Shown one piece after another: positions 55,509 to 63,439 of a DNA stretch of 64,000 nt. The notes under the pieces are model-generated. The model was not told the DNA's origin and ran no database searches. It saw only the letters and a program-made list of their open reading frames with translations. Position numbers and translations under genes: made by a program. Source of the DNA: JAIUNP01 sp020161975 (GTDB lineage: Bacteria > Pseudomonadota > Alphaproteobacteria > Rhizobiales > Beijerinckiaceae); NCBI GenBank assembly GCA_036745275.1, contig DAIOGK010000009.1, forward strand, positions 1-64,000, given 5' to 3'. The stretch's first letter is position 1, and each line of letters starts with the position of its first letter.

Positions 55509-56701
55509 CGATGGATTCGCTGGCTCCGTCCGCTGTCGATGATGTGATTGCCGGGGATGCGGCGATTCTGTCGCGGCAGTTGCAGGTTCTGCGCGAGCGG
55601 CTGTTTCCGCCCTCGGCGGAAAAGGAGCTTCGGCGCTTTTCCTCCGGCGAGGCGGCACGGCTGATCGGCGTGTCGGACAGCTATCTGCGCCAGTTGTCGC
55701 TGGCGGGCGAGGGGCCGCAGCCCGAGGTGGGGCCCGGCGGGCGGCGGCTTTACGGCCTCGACCAGATCAACGCCCTGCGCCGGCATCTGAGCCGCGAGGG
55801 CGGACGGGGCCGTGATTATGATCCCACGCGCCGGCCCGGCGAGAAGCTTCAGGTCATCGCCGTCACCAATTTCAAGGGTGGCTCGGGCAAGACGACCACC
55901 ACCGCCCATTTCGCGCAGTATCTGGCGCTTCAGGGGTTTCGCGTGCTCGCGGTCGATCTCGACCCGCAGGCCTCGCTGTCGGCGCTGTTCGGCGTGCAGC
56001 CGGAGTTCGATGTCGGGCCGAACCGGACGCTCTACGGCGCGATCCGCTATGACGACGAGCGCCGGCCGCTCGCCGATATCCTGCGCAAGACCTATTTCGA
56101 CGGCATCGATCTGGTGCCCGGCAACCTCGAATTGCAGGAATTCGAGCACACGACGCCCAAGGTTCTGGCCGAGGACCGGCGTCAGGCCGCGTTCTTCAAC
56201 CGGGTGTGGGAGGCGTTGCAGTCGGTCGAGGCCAATTACGATGTGGTGGTGATCGATTGCCCGCCGCAACTGGGGTTCCTCACGCTGTCGGCGCTCTGCG
56301 CGGCGACGGGGCTTGTCGTTACCGTGCATCCGCAGATGCTGGATGTCGCCTCGATGAGCCAGTTCCTGTTCATGGCCGCCGATCTTCTCTCGGTGGTCCG
56401 CGCGGCGGGGGGCGATCTCAGCTTCGATTTCCTGCGCTATGTCATCACGCGGCACGAGCCGGCGGATGGGCCGCAGGCGCAGATCGTCGGCTTTCTGCGC
56501 TCGCTGTTCGGCGAACGGGTGGCGACCGCGACCGTGCTCAAATCCACCGCCATTGCCGACGCCGGGCTGACCAAGCAGACGCTCTACGAGATCGGCGCGC
56601 AGAATTTTTCCCGCTCCACCTATGAGCGGGTGATGGAATCGGTCGATGCCGTGAACGGCGAACTCACGGGGCTGATCCGCAAGAGCTGGGGGCGGGCATG
56701 A
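55505..56701 (+). CDS. repA: Plasmid partitioning ATPase RepA (ParA family)
   Basis: This 398-residue protein has an N-terminal DNA-binding region with FSSGEAARLIGVSDSYLRQL (about residues 44-63) and a ParA ATPase domain with the deviant Walker A FKGGSGKTTTTAHFAQYLAL, then VLAVDLDPQASLSALFG and VVIDCPPQLGFLTLSAL. It segregates the replicon with RepB and represses the repABC promoter. ATG 55505 fits the usual RepA length of about 400 residues. Its stop overlaps repB (56698-56701). Confidence 0.95.
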   Translation: MTMDSLAPSAVDDVIAGDAAILSRQLQVLRERLFPPSAEKELRRFSSGEAARLIGVSDSYLRQLSLAGEGPQPEVGPGGRRLYGLDQINALRRHLSREGGRGRDYDPTRRPGEKLQVIAVTNFKGGSGKTTTTAHFAQYLALQGFRVLAVDLDPQASLSALFGVQPEFDVGPNRTLYGAIRYDDERRPLADILRKTYFDGIDLVPGNLELQEFEHTTPKVLAEDRRQAAFFNRVWEALQSVEANYDVVVIDCPPQLGFLTLSALCAATGLVVTVHPQMLDVASMSQFLFMAADLLSVVRAAGGDLSFDFLRYVITRHEPADGPQAQIVGFLRSLFGERVATATVLKSTAIADAGLTKQTLYEIGAQNFSRSTYERVMESVDAVNGELTGLIRKSWGRA

Positions 56702-57741
56702 AAGGCGCACGAAAAAGCCAACTGACGGCGCTGCTGGGCGCGCTGGCCCCGCCCGAGGCGCCGGCGCCCGAAACCAAGAGCGCCATCCCGCGTGTGCGCA
56801 GCCTCGAAGCCGCGCCGGGGCGGATCGTCTCCGGCTCGGTTCAGGCGATGAGCCGCTCGCTGGGTGAACTTGGCGCGGCGGCGGAAGAGGCAGCGAGCCT
56901 TAGGGCGCGGCTGGCCAGCGGCGAAGCGGTTGTGGCGCTCGATCCCGCACTGATCGACCCCTCCTTCGTCAGCGACCGGCTGGGCGGCATTCAGGCAGAG
57001 GGTGCGGATTTCGAGGCGTTCCTCGCCGATCTCCGGGACCATGGCCAGAAGGTGCCGATCCTTGTCCGGCCCCATCCCGAGGCGCCCGGTCGCTACCAGA
57101 TCGCCTATGGCCACCGGCGTCTGGCCGCCGCTGCCGCGCTGGGCCGTCCGGTGCAGGCGCAGGTGCGCGCGCTGACCGACGCCGAGCTTGTGGTGGCGCA
57201 GGGGCAGGAAAACGCCCAGCGCCGCGACCTGTCATTCATCGAGAAGGCCTTCTTTGCCGAGGCGCTGAGCCAGCGTGGCTTTGACCGGGCGACGCTGGTT
57301 GCCGCGCTCGCCGTGCAGACGGCGGAGATCACCCGGCTGCTGGCCGTGGCCCGGGCCATCCCCCCTGCCCTCGCCCGCGCCATTGGCCCCGCGCCGAAGG
57401 CGGGACGTCCGCGCTGGATGGCGCTTGCCGCCCGCGTTGCCGACGAGGCCGCCCGCCGCCGGGCGGAGGCCGCAGCGAACCTGCCCGGGGTCGATAGCGA
57501 CAGCCGCTTTGCCCGCGCCTATCAGGCGGCCGAGGCGAAGGCCCCCTCCCCTGCCCCGGCCGGGCCGGACATTGTGCTGCGTGATGGCCGCGCCCGGCCG
57601 CTGGCCCGGCTGGAACGACGCGGCACGGCGGCGGTGCTGACGCTGGACGAGGCCGCCGCGCCGGACTTTGCCCGGCATGTCGCGAACGCCCTGCCCGCCC
57701 TCTATGCCGAATGGCAAGGGCGCCGGAAATCGGCCCCTTGA
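56698..57741 (+). CDS. repB: Plasmid partitioning protein RepB (ParB family)
   Basis: This 347-residue protein has the ParB/RepB fold: LSRSL-like N-terminus, QKVPILVRPHPEAPGRYQIA with YGHRRLAAAAALGR (about residues 118-150), ENAQRRDLSFIEKAFFAEAL, and an HTH TLVAALAVQTAEITRLLAVA. It binds parS and recruits RepA. The stop is followed at once by TTGACA (57738-57743), possibly part of the repC promoter. Confidence 0.95.
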   Translation: MKGARKSQLTALLGALAPPEAPAPETKSAIPRVRSLEAAPGRIVSGSVQAMSRSLGELGAAAEEAASLRARLASGEAVVALDPALIDPSFVSDRLGGIQAEGADFEAFLADLRDHGQKVPILVRPHPEAPGRYQIAYGHRRLAAAAALGRPVQAQVRALTDAELVVAQGQENAQRRDLSFIEKAFFAEALSQRGFDRATLVAALAVQTAEITRLLAVARAIPPALARAIGPAPKAGRPRWMALAARVADEAARRRAEAAANLPGVDSDSRFARAYQAAEAKAPSPAPAGPDIVLRDGRARPLARLERRGTAAVLTLDEAAAPDFARHVANALPALYAEWQGRRKSAP

Positions 57742-57768
57742 CAGGCAATGCGATAATATTCCTATAAT
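57738..57768 (+). promoter_or_regulatory. Possible promoter for repC
   Basis: TTGACA (57738-57743) and TATAAT (57763-57768) are both perfect hexamers, but the spacing is 19 bases. It could give extra repC transcription, or be coincidental. Confidence 0.35.
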
Positions 57769-57826
57769 AGGCGAAAACGCCTGACATTCACCCGCGTAAT
57801 CGGCGTATCACCCAGGAGCAGACCGC

Positions 57827-57877
57827 AAAAGAAAAGGCCCCCAACGTTTCCGCCGGAAGCCCTTCTTAGTCCTCGCA
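57827..57877 (-). ncRNA. Antisense RNA (ctRNA, incompatibility RNA) between repB and repC
   Basis: On the minus strand TTGACG (57907-57912) and GATTCT (57884-57889) with 17-base spacing form a promoter. About 50 bases downstream a stem GGCTTCC / GGGGGCC (57855-57861 and 57836-57842, with two G-U pairs) is followed by TTTTCTTTT, an intrinsic terminator. Size and place match the counter-transcribed RNA of repABC plasmids, which lowers RepC synthesis and sets copy number. The 5' end is estimated. Confidence 0.75.
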
Positions 57878-57920
57878 ACGCTGAGAATCCCACTTCCGCG
57901 AATCGCCGTCAAGTCTCTTC

Positions 57921-57958
57921 GCCGCGATTTTGGTCGCGTTGGCGGGCGGTTTTCTTTT
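57921..57958 (+). terminator. Attenuator-like hairpin in the repC leader
   Basis: CGCGA (57923-57927) and TCGCG (57934-57938), extended by GCC/GGC around a small bulge, precede GGTTTTCTTTT (57949-57958). In known repABC units, antisense RNA binding favours a terminator in front of repC. This hairpin is a good candidate for that switch, 22 bases before the repC start. Confidence 0.6.
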
Positions 57959-57980
57959 GCCTCAACGAAACGAGGCTTTT

Positions 57981-59306
57981 ATGTCCGGCTTTTCCCCAGC
58001 GACGCCCTTTGGGGCGCGAACGGCTTCGCTTGGCCATCTGGCAACCAGGGACCTTGTTGCAACGGCGGCGCAGGCTGCACGGACGGCAGGCGCCAATGGC
58101 GCGGCCACGGTCAACAAATGGGCGGTTTTCCGGGCGCTGGCCGCTGCGGCGCGCCCGCTGGGCCTTGCCGACCGGACGCTGGCGCTGCTCAACGCCCTCC
58201 TCTCCTTCCATCCTGAAACCGCGATGACCCTGCCGGAGCCGGACGGGCCCTGCGCCGATCTTGTCGTCTATCCCTCGAACCGGGCGCTCTCGGCGCGGGC
58301 GCATGGCATGGCGGAAAAGACGATGCGCCGGCATCTGGCGGCGCTGGTCGAGGCGGGGCTGATCATCCGGCGCGACAGTCCGAACGGCAAACGCTATGCC
58401 CGCCGGGGCGAGGAGGCGGATACCGCCTTCGGTTTCGACCTTGGGCCTCTGGTGGCGCGGGCCGGCGAATTCGAAGCCCTGGCCGAGGCGGAACGGCTGC
58501 GCCAGCGCCAGGCGGCGCGCCTGCGCGAAACGGTGTCGCTGCTGCGGCGGGATGTGCTGAAGCTCGTCGCGCTCGGGCTGGAGACGGGGCGCGCCGGCCC
58601 CTGGGAGGATTACCGGCTGGCGCTGATGGGGCTCATGGTGCCGCTGCGCCGGCTGGGCGATGATTCTGCCCGGCTGGAAAGCCTGCGCGCGAGCCTCGAT
58701 GCCTTGCGAACCGATGTGCTGGACTGCCTGTCACACAACACCGATGGACAAGAAATGACCGGCAATGCCGGCGATTCTGACCGGCACAAGACAAATTCAA
58801 ATCCACAAGCCAGTCAGATTCTTGAACCTGCTACCGAAAAAAGCAGGGGCGATGTCGCGGACGAGCTGTCTCCTGCTGCGGAGGAGCCGGCAGCAGGGGA
58901 GGCAGGCATCGCCCTGCCCTTGCCGCTGGTCCTCGACGCCTGCCCCGATCTTGCGGCTTATGCCGAAGGTGGGCAGATCACGACCTGGCGGGTGTTTGAT
59001 GAAACGGTGCGGCTCATCCGCCCGATGCTGGGCATCAGCCCGGATGCCTGGCGCGATGCCGTGGCGGTTCTGGGGGAACGGGCCGCGCTGATCACCGTGG
59101 CGAGCATCCTGCAACGCTCCGAACATTCCTCTGAAGCGACGGCGACGGGGCAGGGGATCACGGTCAACGGTTCACCCGCGATCCGCTCGGCCGGCGGGTA
59201 TCTCAGGGCGCTGACCGAGCGGGCACGGGCCGGCGCTTTCAGCCTTGGCCCGGTGGTGATGGCGCTGACCGGCCAACGTCTGAAAGCGCGGCGGGCAGGC
59301 CGTTGA
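57981..59306 (+). CDS. repC: Replication initiator RepC
   Basis: This 441-residue initiator starts at ATG 57981 behind GAGG. The DNA-binding core is NRALSARAHGMAEKTMRRHL followed by AALVEAGLIIRRDSPNGKRY (about residues 95-140). The C-terminal region has VAVLGERAALITVASILQRS and SAGGYLRALTERARAGAFSL, typical of RepC. The initiator binds an origin normally located within repC itself, so replication likely starts here. The AT-richer stretch 58735-58845 inside the gene is the best origin candidate. Confidence 0.95.
   Translation: MSGFSPATPFGARTASLGHLATRDLVATAAQAARTAGANGAATVNKWAVFRALAAAARPLGLADRTLALLNALLSFHPETAMTLPEPDGPCADLVVYPSNRALSARAHGMAEKTMRRHLAALVEAGLIIRRDSPNGKRYARRGEEADTAFGFDLGPLVARAGEFEALAEAERLRQRQAARLRETVSLLRRDVLKLVALGLETGRAGPWEDYRLALMGLMVPLRRLGDDSARLESLRASLDALRTDVLDCLSHNTDGQEMTGNAGDSDRHKTNSNPQASQILEPATEKSRGDVADELSPAAEEPAAGEAGIALPLPLVLDACPDLAAYAEGGQITTWRVFDETVRLIRPMLGISPDAWRDAVAVLGERAALITVASILQRSEHSSEATATGQGITVNGSPAIRSAGGYLRALTERARAGAFSLGPVVMALTGQRLKARRAGR
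58735..58845. other. oriV: Candidate replication origin inside repC
   Basis: In repABC plasmids the origin lies in the central or distal part of repC and is AT-rich. This stretch is visibly richer in A and T than the rest of the gene (for example GACAAATTCAAATCCACAAG) and codes for a low-complexity linker between the two RepC domains. The assignment rests on position and composition only. Confidence 0.5.
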
Positions 59307-59317
59307 CAGCTGTCAAT
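59302..59317. other. parS: parS-like centromere site downstream of repC
   Basis: GTTGACAGCTGTCAAT matches 15 of 16 positions, counting the N positions, of GTTNNNNGCNNNNAAC, and contains the perfect 14-bp palindrome TTGACAGCTGTCAA. It overlaps the repC stop codon, just as the upstream copy overlaps the stop of its preceding gene. Confidence 0.75.
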
Positions 59318-59419
59318 GGCGGAAGGCGCAGCGGCATCGCCTGCCGCCGGGATATCCACAACCAATCTGTCTCCGGCGTCGGGCCGCGGGGTTCCCCGGG
59401 GCGGTGCCAGGTGGCTGGT

Positions 59420-60364
59420 TCACACGGTCTGATGGGCGCGGAAGTCGAGGATGGCCTCGGTCCGTTCATCGCGCATTTTGGCCAGACGCGGCATGTCCTC
59501 CGGCGGATAGGCTTCGTTCACCAGCTTGCCGAGCGTCTTGATCGTCGCATCCGAGACAGGCGCGATGCCCATGCCCGCCGCAAGCTTGTTGAGGATGTGC
59601 TCGACGATGCCGGCGAGCCCGCCGGGGCCACCGCCGAAATGGCCGGCCAGCAGCGGGCCGACGCTCGCCCAGCGCGGGCCGAGCGAATTCAGCACGATCT
59701 GATCCAGCGTCCTGATGTCGACAACGCCGGATTCAACGATCCGGATGGCCTCCATCACCAGCACGCATTGCAGGCGGTTGGCCACGAAGCCCGGCACGGC
59801 CCGCGTCAGCACGGCGGGCGCCTTGCCCAGATCGCGGTAGAACGTGACGGCCTTTTCGATGAGGGCGGGATCCACGTTGGGGCCGCCGCAGATTTCCACC
59901 AGCGGCAGCATGTGCGGCGGGTTGAACGGGTGCCCGATCAGCACGCGGCCCGGGTTCTTCATCTTCGCGCCGATTTTGTCCGGCGTGATGCCGGAACTCG
60001 ACGAGATCAGCAGGGCATCAGCGTCGGCGACAGCCTCGAGCTGTGCAAAGAGCTTTGATTTGAACCCGACATCTTCCGGGCCATTTTCCTGCACGGCCAC
60101 GGCGCCTTTCACGGCCTCGTCGGTATCCGGGGTGACGGTCACATGCTTCATCAGGGCCTTGATGTCCGCAGCGCTGAACGAGGTTTGCGGAATTTCGGCG
60201 ATGGAGTTGGGAAGGTCCTCGAAGACCCGTTTGCCAGCTTCCGGATTGGGATCGGAGATTTTGACGGTGTAGCCACCGGCAACGAATGTTGCCGCCCACG
60301 AGCGCCCGATGACGCCCGCTCCGATGATGGCGACCGTGCCCTTGTTTGCAATGGAATGAGCCAT
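59420..60364 (-). CDS. 3-hydroxyacyl-CoA dehydrogenase-family oxidoreductase (L-gulonate dehydrogenase-like)
   Basis: This 314-residue NAD-dependent enzyme has VAIIGAGVIGRSWAATFVAG at the N-terminus, SSSSGITPDKIG and the catalytic GHPFNPPHMLPLVEICGGP, then PGFVANRLQ. The short single-domain form is closer to lambda-crystallin/L-gulonate 3-dehydrogenase-like proteins than to fatty-acid enzymes, so a hydroxycarboxylate is a likely substrate. ATG 60364 follows GAGGAGACGC. It follows the propeller gene on the same strand and is divergent from the SuyAB-like genes, which makes a sulfonated hydroxy acid conceivable. Confidence 0.8.
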   Translation of the reverse strand: MAHSIANKGTVAIIGAGVIGRSWAATFVAGGYTVKISDPNPEAGKRVFEDLPNSIAEIPQTSFSAADIKALMKHVTVTPDTDEAVKGAVAVQENGPEDVGFKSKLFAQLEAVADADALLISSSSGITPDKIGAKMKNPGRVLIGHPFNPPHMLPLVEICGGPNVDPALIEKAVTFYRDLGKAPAVLTRAVPGFVANRLQCVLVMEAIRIVESGVVDIRTLDQIVLNSLGPRWASVGPLLAGHFGGGPGGLAGIVEHILNKLAAGMGIAPVSDATIKTLGKLVNEAYPPEDMPRLAKMRDERTEAILDFRAHQTV

Positions 60365-60440
60365 AATGCGTCTCCTCATGAATGGTTGACCCATGCGACC
60401 GGAGCGTGCTGACCGTGTGAAAGCCTGGTGGTGCAGGGGC

Positions 60441-61343
60441 CTAGAGCCGGGCGATGCCGGTCAGCCCGTCGAATTTGGCAATCGACCGGACGGTGCCGGT
60501 CGTCAGATCGGCAAGGAACAGGTCCCCGGTCAGCGAGGTGATGTAGGCCTGGTTGCGCTCCGGCACGAGCACGGAGGCAATCGCCTCTCCGACGCCGGCG
60601 ACCACGACCTCGTAATCCCGGGCAACGGCGCCGTCGGCAAGAAGCCTGGCCCGGCACAGGGAATTGCCGCCCTTGAGGTTGCCGCGGTCGGTCCAGTAGA
60701 GATAGCCGTGCTCGAAATCGAGTTCGAGATCGATCGGCTCGGGCAGGCCGCTGAACAGCCGCTCGACATCGCCGCGCCGCTCGGGCGTCCCGCCCTCCGG
60801 CATATCATAGGAGGCGCGGTGGATGCTGCCCTGGCCGGCGTCCGTCTCGCCCTTCTGGGTCCAGTAGAACTGACGCCGCTTCGGATCGACGGCGATGCCG
60901 ACGCACCACCGTGCCGCGTCCTTTTCATCCTCCGGCACATGGCCGGACCGGTACAGCGCTTCCATGTCCGAACCGTCGAGGTTGGCGCGCCAGACGGTCA
61001 TGCCTTCCCGGTCGCACCAGTAGATCTTGCCGCCTTCGAGATCGGCGGTCATCTGCTTGGGCGTTCTCGACTTGCCCTTGGGAATGATGTTGACGACATT
61101 CGAGCCGTCGAGGTCCATCCGCCAGATCGAACCATCCTGACCATAGGCGGTGCCGGTGGCCTGATCGACCGTCCCCATCATCGTCACATAGATATGATGT
61201 TTTGCCCGGTCGATGAAAACGCCATCCGGCGCGCTTGAAAGGCCTTGCTTCAAAGTATTGATTTTGCGACCGTTCTGATCGCAGACGATAACGCGCCCGC
61301 TGACGAGATCCAGGACGATAAATTCAATGATGACATCAGACAT
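60441..61343 (-). CDS. YWTD-repeat beta-propeller protein (SMP-30/LDL-receptor-like)
   Basis: This 300-residue protein has repeated YWTD-like elements: KIYWCDREGMTVWRANLDGS, RQFYWTQKGETDAGQGSIHR and YLYWTDRGNLKGGNSLCRAR, predicting a beta-propeller. No signal peptide is present. Members may be lactonases or binding modules; the function here is unknown. ATG 61343 follows GGAGGTTGTC. The gene is 76 bases upstream of the dehydrogenase and divergent from the lyase genes. Confidence 0.7.
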   Translation of the reverse strand: MSDVIIEFIVLDLVSGRVIVCDQNGRKINTLKQGLSSAPDGVFIDRAKHHIYVTMMGTVDQATGTAYGQDGSIWRMDLDGSNVVNIIPKGKSRTPKQMTADLEGGKIYWCDREGMTVWRANLDGSDMEALYRSGHVPEDEKDAARWCVGIAVDPKRRQFYWTQKGETDAGQGSIHRASYDMPEGGTPERRGDVERLFSGLPEPIDLELDFEHGYLYWTDRGNLKGGNSLCRARLLADGAVARDYEVVVAGVGEAIASVLVPERNQAYITSLTGDLFLADLTTGTVRSIAKFDGLTGIARL

Positions 61344-61770
61344 GACAACCTCCATGGAAGCTAAACATTATTTTGAAGAATTCGTTCCGGCCTGGGCATA
61401 AAGATTTTACTGGTCGAGATCTGTGCTGAAATCGGAGCCGATGCGCATCGCGACTTTTAAATATTATGAGAACATGCGTCTTGAGTGCGCCACTGCACAG
61501 CAGAACCCACGCTGCGCCAGACCAGTGGAGGGCGTCTTTCCACGATGCCTGGCCTTGCCGCACAGGCAACGCCGGGGCAGGGGCGGGGTGCTGATGAGAG
61601 GATGGTCCGGAGGCGCTTTTGCCGGGTCATCGGCGCGAAAAACGGTTTGACAAGGCTTGGGGTCTTGTATCTTATATAAGAGATAGACCACAGAACCACT
61701 TCATCCCGGCCGTGAGGTTTCCACCGTCAGGCCGGCGATCACCGAAATGAAAGGGAAGGGGAGAGCCGCC
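61344..61770. other. 427-base divergent intergenic region
   Basis: The region separates the propeller/dehydrogenase pair from the lyase/exporter genes. It is mixed in composition: AT-rich near 61350-61480, GC-rich near 61500-61620, then the promoter and palindrome at 61647-61681. The plus-strand frame across 61423-61650 has no family features. I see no RNA gene. Confidence 0.4.
61647..61681 (+). promoter_or_regulatory. Promoter with overlapping palindromic operator for the lyase genes
   Basis: TTGACA (61647-61652) is followed after 15-17 bases by TATCTT or TCTTAT (61668-61675). The perfect 12-bp palindrome TCTTATATAAGA (61670-61681) covers the -10 area, a good place for a repressor. No regulator gene for it lies in the window. 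Confidence 0.55.
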
Positions 61771-62058
61771 ATGTCGCAGCCGCATCTGCTCGTGCATGAA
61801 CTCAAGGACAGCGTGGGTGTTGTCGTCGTCGAGAACCTGAAAGCCGGCACCGACATGCTGGCCGTCGTCACGCATGACAATTCCTCGTTCCGCATCACCG
61901 CCAAGGCTGACATTCCGATCGGCCACAAGGTGGCGCTGAAGGACATCGCCAAGGGCGACACCATCTGGAAGTACGGACAGGACATCGGCATCGCCAAGGC
62001 GGCGATCGGCAAGGGCGAGCATCTGCACGTTCACAACGTCAAGACCAAGCGCTGGTGA
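61771..62058 (+). CDS. UxaA-family lyase small subunit (SAF domain), SuyA-like
   Basis: This 95-residue protein is a stand-alone SAF domain (VHELKDSVGVVVVENLKAGT near the start, ADIPIGHKVALKDIAKGDTI, ending EHLHVHNVKTKRW), equivalent to the N-terminus of altronate dehydratase UxaA. Split small subunits like this occur in (2R)-sulfolactate sulfo-lyase SuyA and some sugar-acid dehydratases. It would assemble with the large subunit encoded 81 bases downstream. The following exporter gene favours the sulfolactate assignment. Confidence 0.75.
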   Translation: MSQPHLLVHELKDSVGVVVVENLKAGTDMLAVVTHDNSSFRITAKADIPIGHKVALKDIAKGDTIWKYGQDIGIAKAAIGKGEHLHVHNVKTKRW

Positions 62059-62139
62059 TGGCGGGCGCGGGCCCTGTGCCCCGCGCTCCCCGCCGGCTCC
62101 GTTGAACACAGCAAACGATTGAAATTCCGGGAGGTTCCC

Positions 62140-63432
62140 ATGGCCAGTGCGCCGATCGTCGCCAATTTCGCCAGCCTGAAGGGCAAGCTGAAGTCTGTGC
62201 GTGGACGCAAGAATGAAATGCCCGCCATCAAGGTGCCGGTCGCTCCCCGGCGCGGGGCGGCCAGGAGCAACGATTCCTTCTTTGGCTGGCGCCGCGAGAA
62301 TGGCCGCGTCGGCGTGCGCAACCTCGTGGTGACCCTGCCGCTCGACGATCTGTCGAATGCCGCCTGCGAGGCCGTTGCCAACAACGTCAAGGGTGTGCAG
62401 GCGCTGCCCCACGCCTATGGCCGGTTGCAGTTCGGCGCCGACCTCGACCTGCATTTCCGCACCATCATCGGCATCGGTTCCAATCCGAACGTTGCCGCGG
62501 TCGTGGTGATCGGCATCGAGGATGCCTGGACCAAGATCGTGGTCGAGGGCATCGCCAAGACCGGCAAGCCGGTGGTCGGCTTCGGCATCGAGGGCCATGG
62601 CGACATCGCGGTGATCGCCAAGGCGTCCTATGTCGCCAAGGAATTCGTTCAGTGGTCGAGCGAGCTTCAGCGCGAGAAGTGCCCGATCTCGGACCTCTGG
62701 GTGTCAACCAAGTGCGGCGAGAGCGACACGACGACGGGCCTGTCCTCCTGCCCCACCGTCGGCAACATGTATGACAAGCTGATCCCCAAGGGCATCTACG
62801 GGGTGTTTGGCGAAACCTCGGAGATCACCGGCGCCGAGCATCTCTGCAAGGCGCGCGCCGCGACCCCGGAGATTGGCGAGCGCTGGTTCAAGATGTGGAA
62901 GGCGTATCAGGATGAGGTGATCGAGGCGCACAAGACCTCGGACCTGTCCGACAGCCAGCCGACCAAGGGCAACATCGCCGGCGGCCTGACGACCATCGAG
63001 GAAAAGGCGCTCGGCAACCTTGAGAAGATCGGTCGCGATTGCAAGTACATCGACATCCTGGAGCCGGCGGAAACACCGGCCAAGGGGCCGGGGCTGTACT
63101 TCATGGATTCGTCGTCCGCCGCGGCCGAATGCGTGACGCTGATGGCGGCCGGCGGCTATGTCGTCCACACCTTCCCCACCGGGCAGGGCAATGTCATCGG
63201 TAACCCCATCGTTCCCGTGATCAAGATCACCGGCAACCCCAAGACGATGCGCACCATGCCCGAGCATATCGATTGCGATGTCTCCGGCATCCTGAGGCGC
63301 GACCTGACGATTCCGGACGCCGGCGACGTGCTGATCGACATGATCGTGCGCACCGCCAACGGACGCCTGACGGCGGCAGAGGCGCTTGGCCATCGCGAAT
63401 TCTCGATGACCAAGCTTTATCGTTCGGCGTGA
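62140..63432 (+). CDS. UxaA-family lyase large subunit, SuyB-like
   Basis: This 430-residue protein has the UxaA/GarD core: FFGWRRENGRVGVRNLVVTL (about residues 48-67), VSTKCGESDTTTGLSSCPTV and GLYFMDSSSAAAECVTLMAA, with VHTFPTGQGNVIGNPIVPVI. The conserved cysteines may bind iron. Such enzymes remove water from sugar acids or, in SuyAB, sulfite from 3-sulfolactate giving pyruvate. ATG 62140 follows GGGAGG. The N-terminal 45 residues are an extension, including a basic stretch. Altronate or galactarate dehydration remains the alternative. Confidence 0.8.
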   Translation: MASAPIVANFASLKGKLKSVRGRKNEMPAIKVPVAPRRGAARSNDSFFGWRRENGRVGVRNLVVTLPLDDLSNAACEAVANNVKGVQALPHAYGRLQFGADLDLHFRTIIGIGSNPNVAAVVVIGIEDAWTKIVVEGIAKTGKPVVGFGIEGHGDIAVIAKASYVAKEFVQWSSELQREKCPISDLWVSTKCGESDTTTGLSSCPTVGNMYDKLIPKGIYGVFGETSEITGAEHLCKARAATPEIGERWFKMWKAYQDEVIEAHKTSDLSDSQPTKGNIAGGLTTIEEKALGNLEKIGRDCKYIDILEPAETPAKGPGLYFMDSSSAAAECVTLMAAGGYVVHTFPTGQGNVIGNPIVPVIKITGNPKTMRTMPEHIDCDVSGILRRDLTIPDAGDVLIDMIVRTANGRLTAAEALGHREFSMTKLYRSA

Positions 63433-63439
63433 GGCTGTC

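Noticed and set aside
61423..61650. 75-residue ORF in the divergent intergenic region
   Set aside because: No ribosome-binding site, no family sequence, and several overlapping frames on both strands are equally open.
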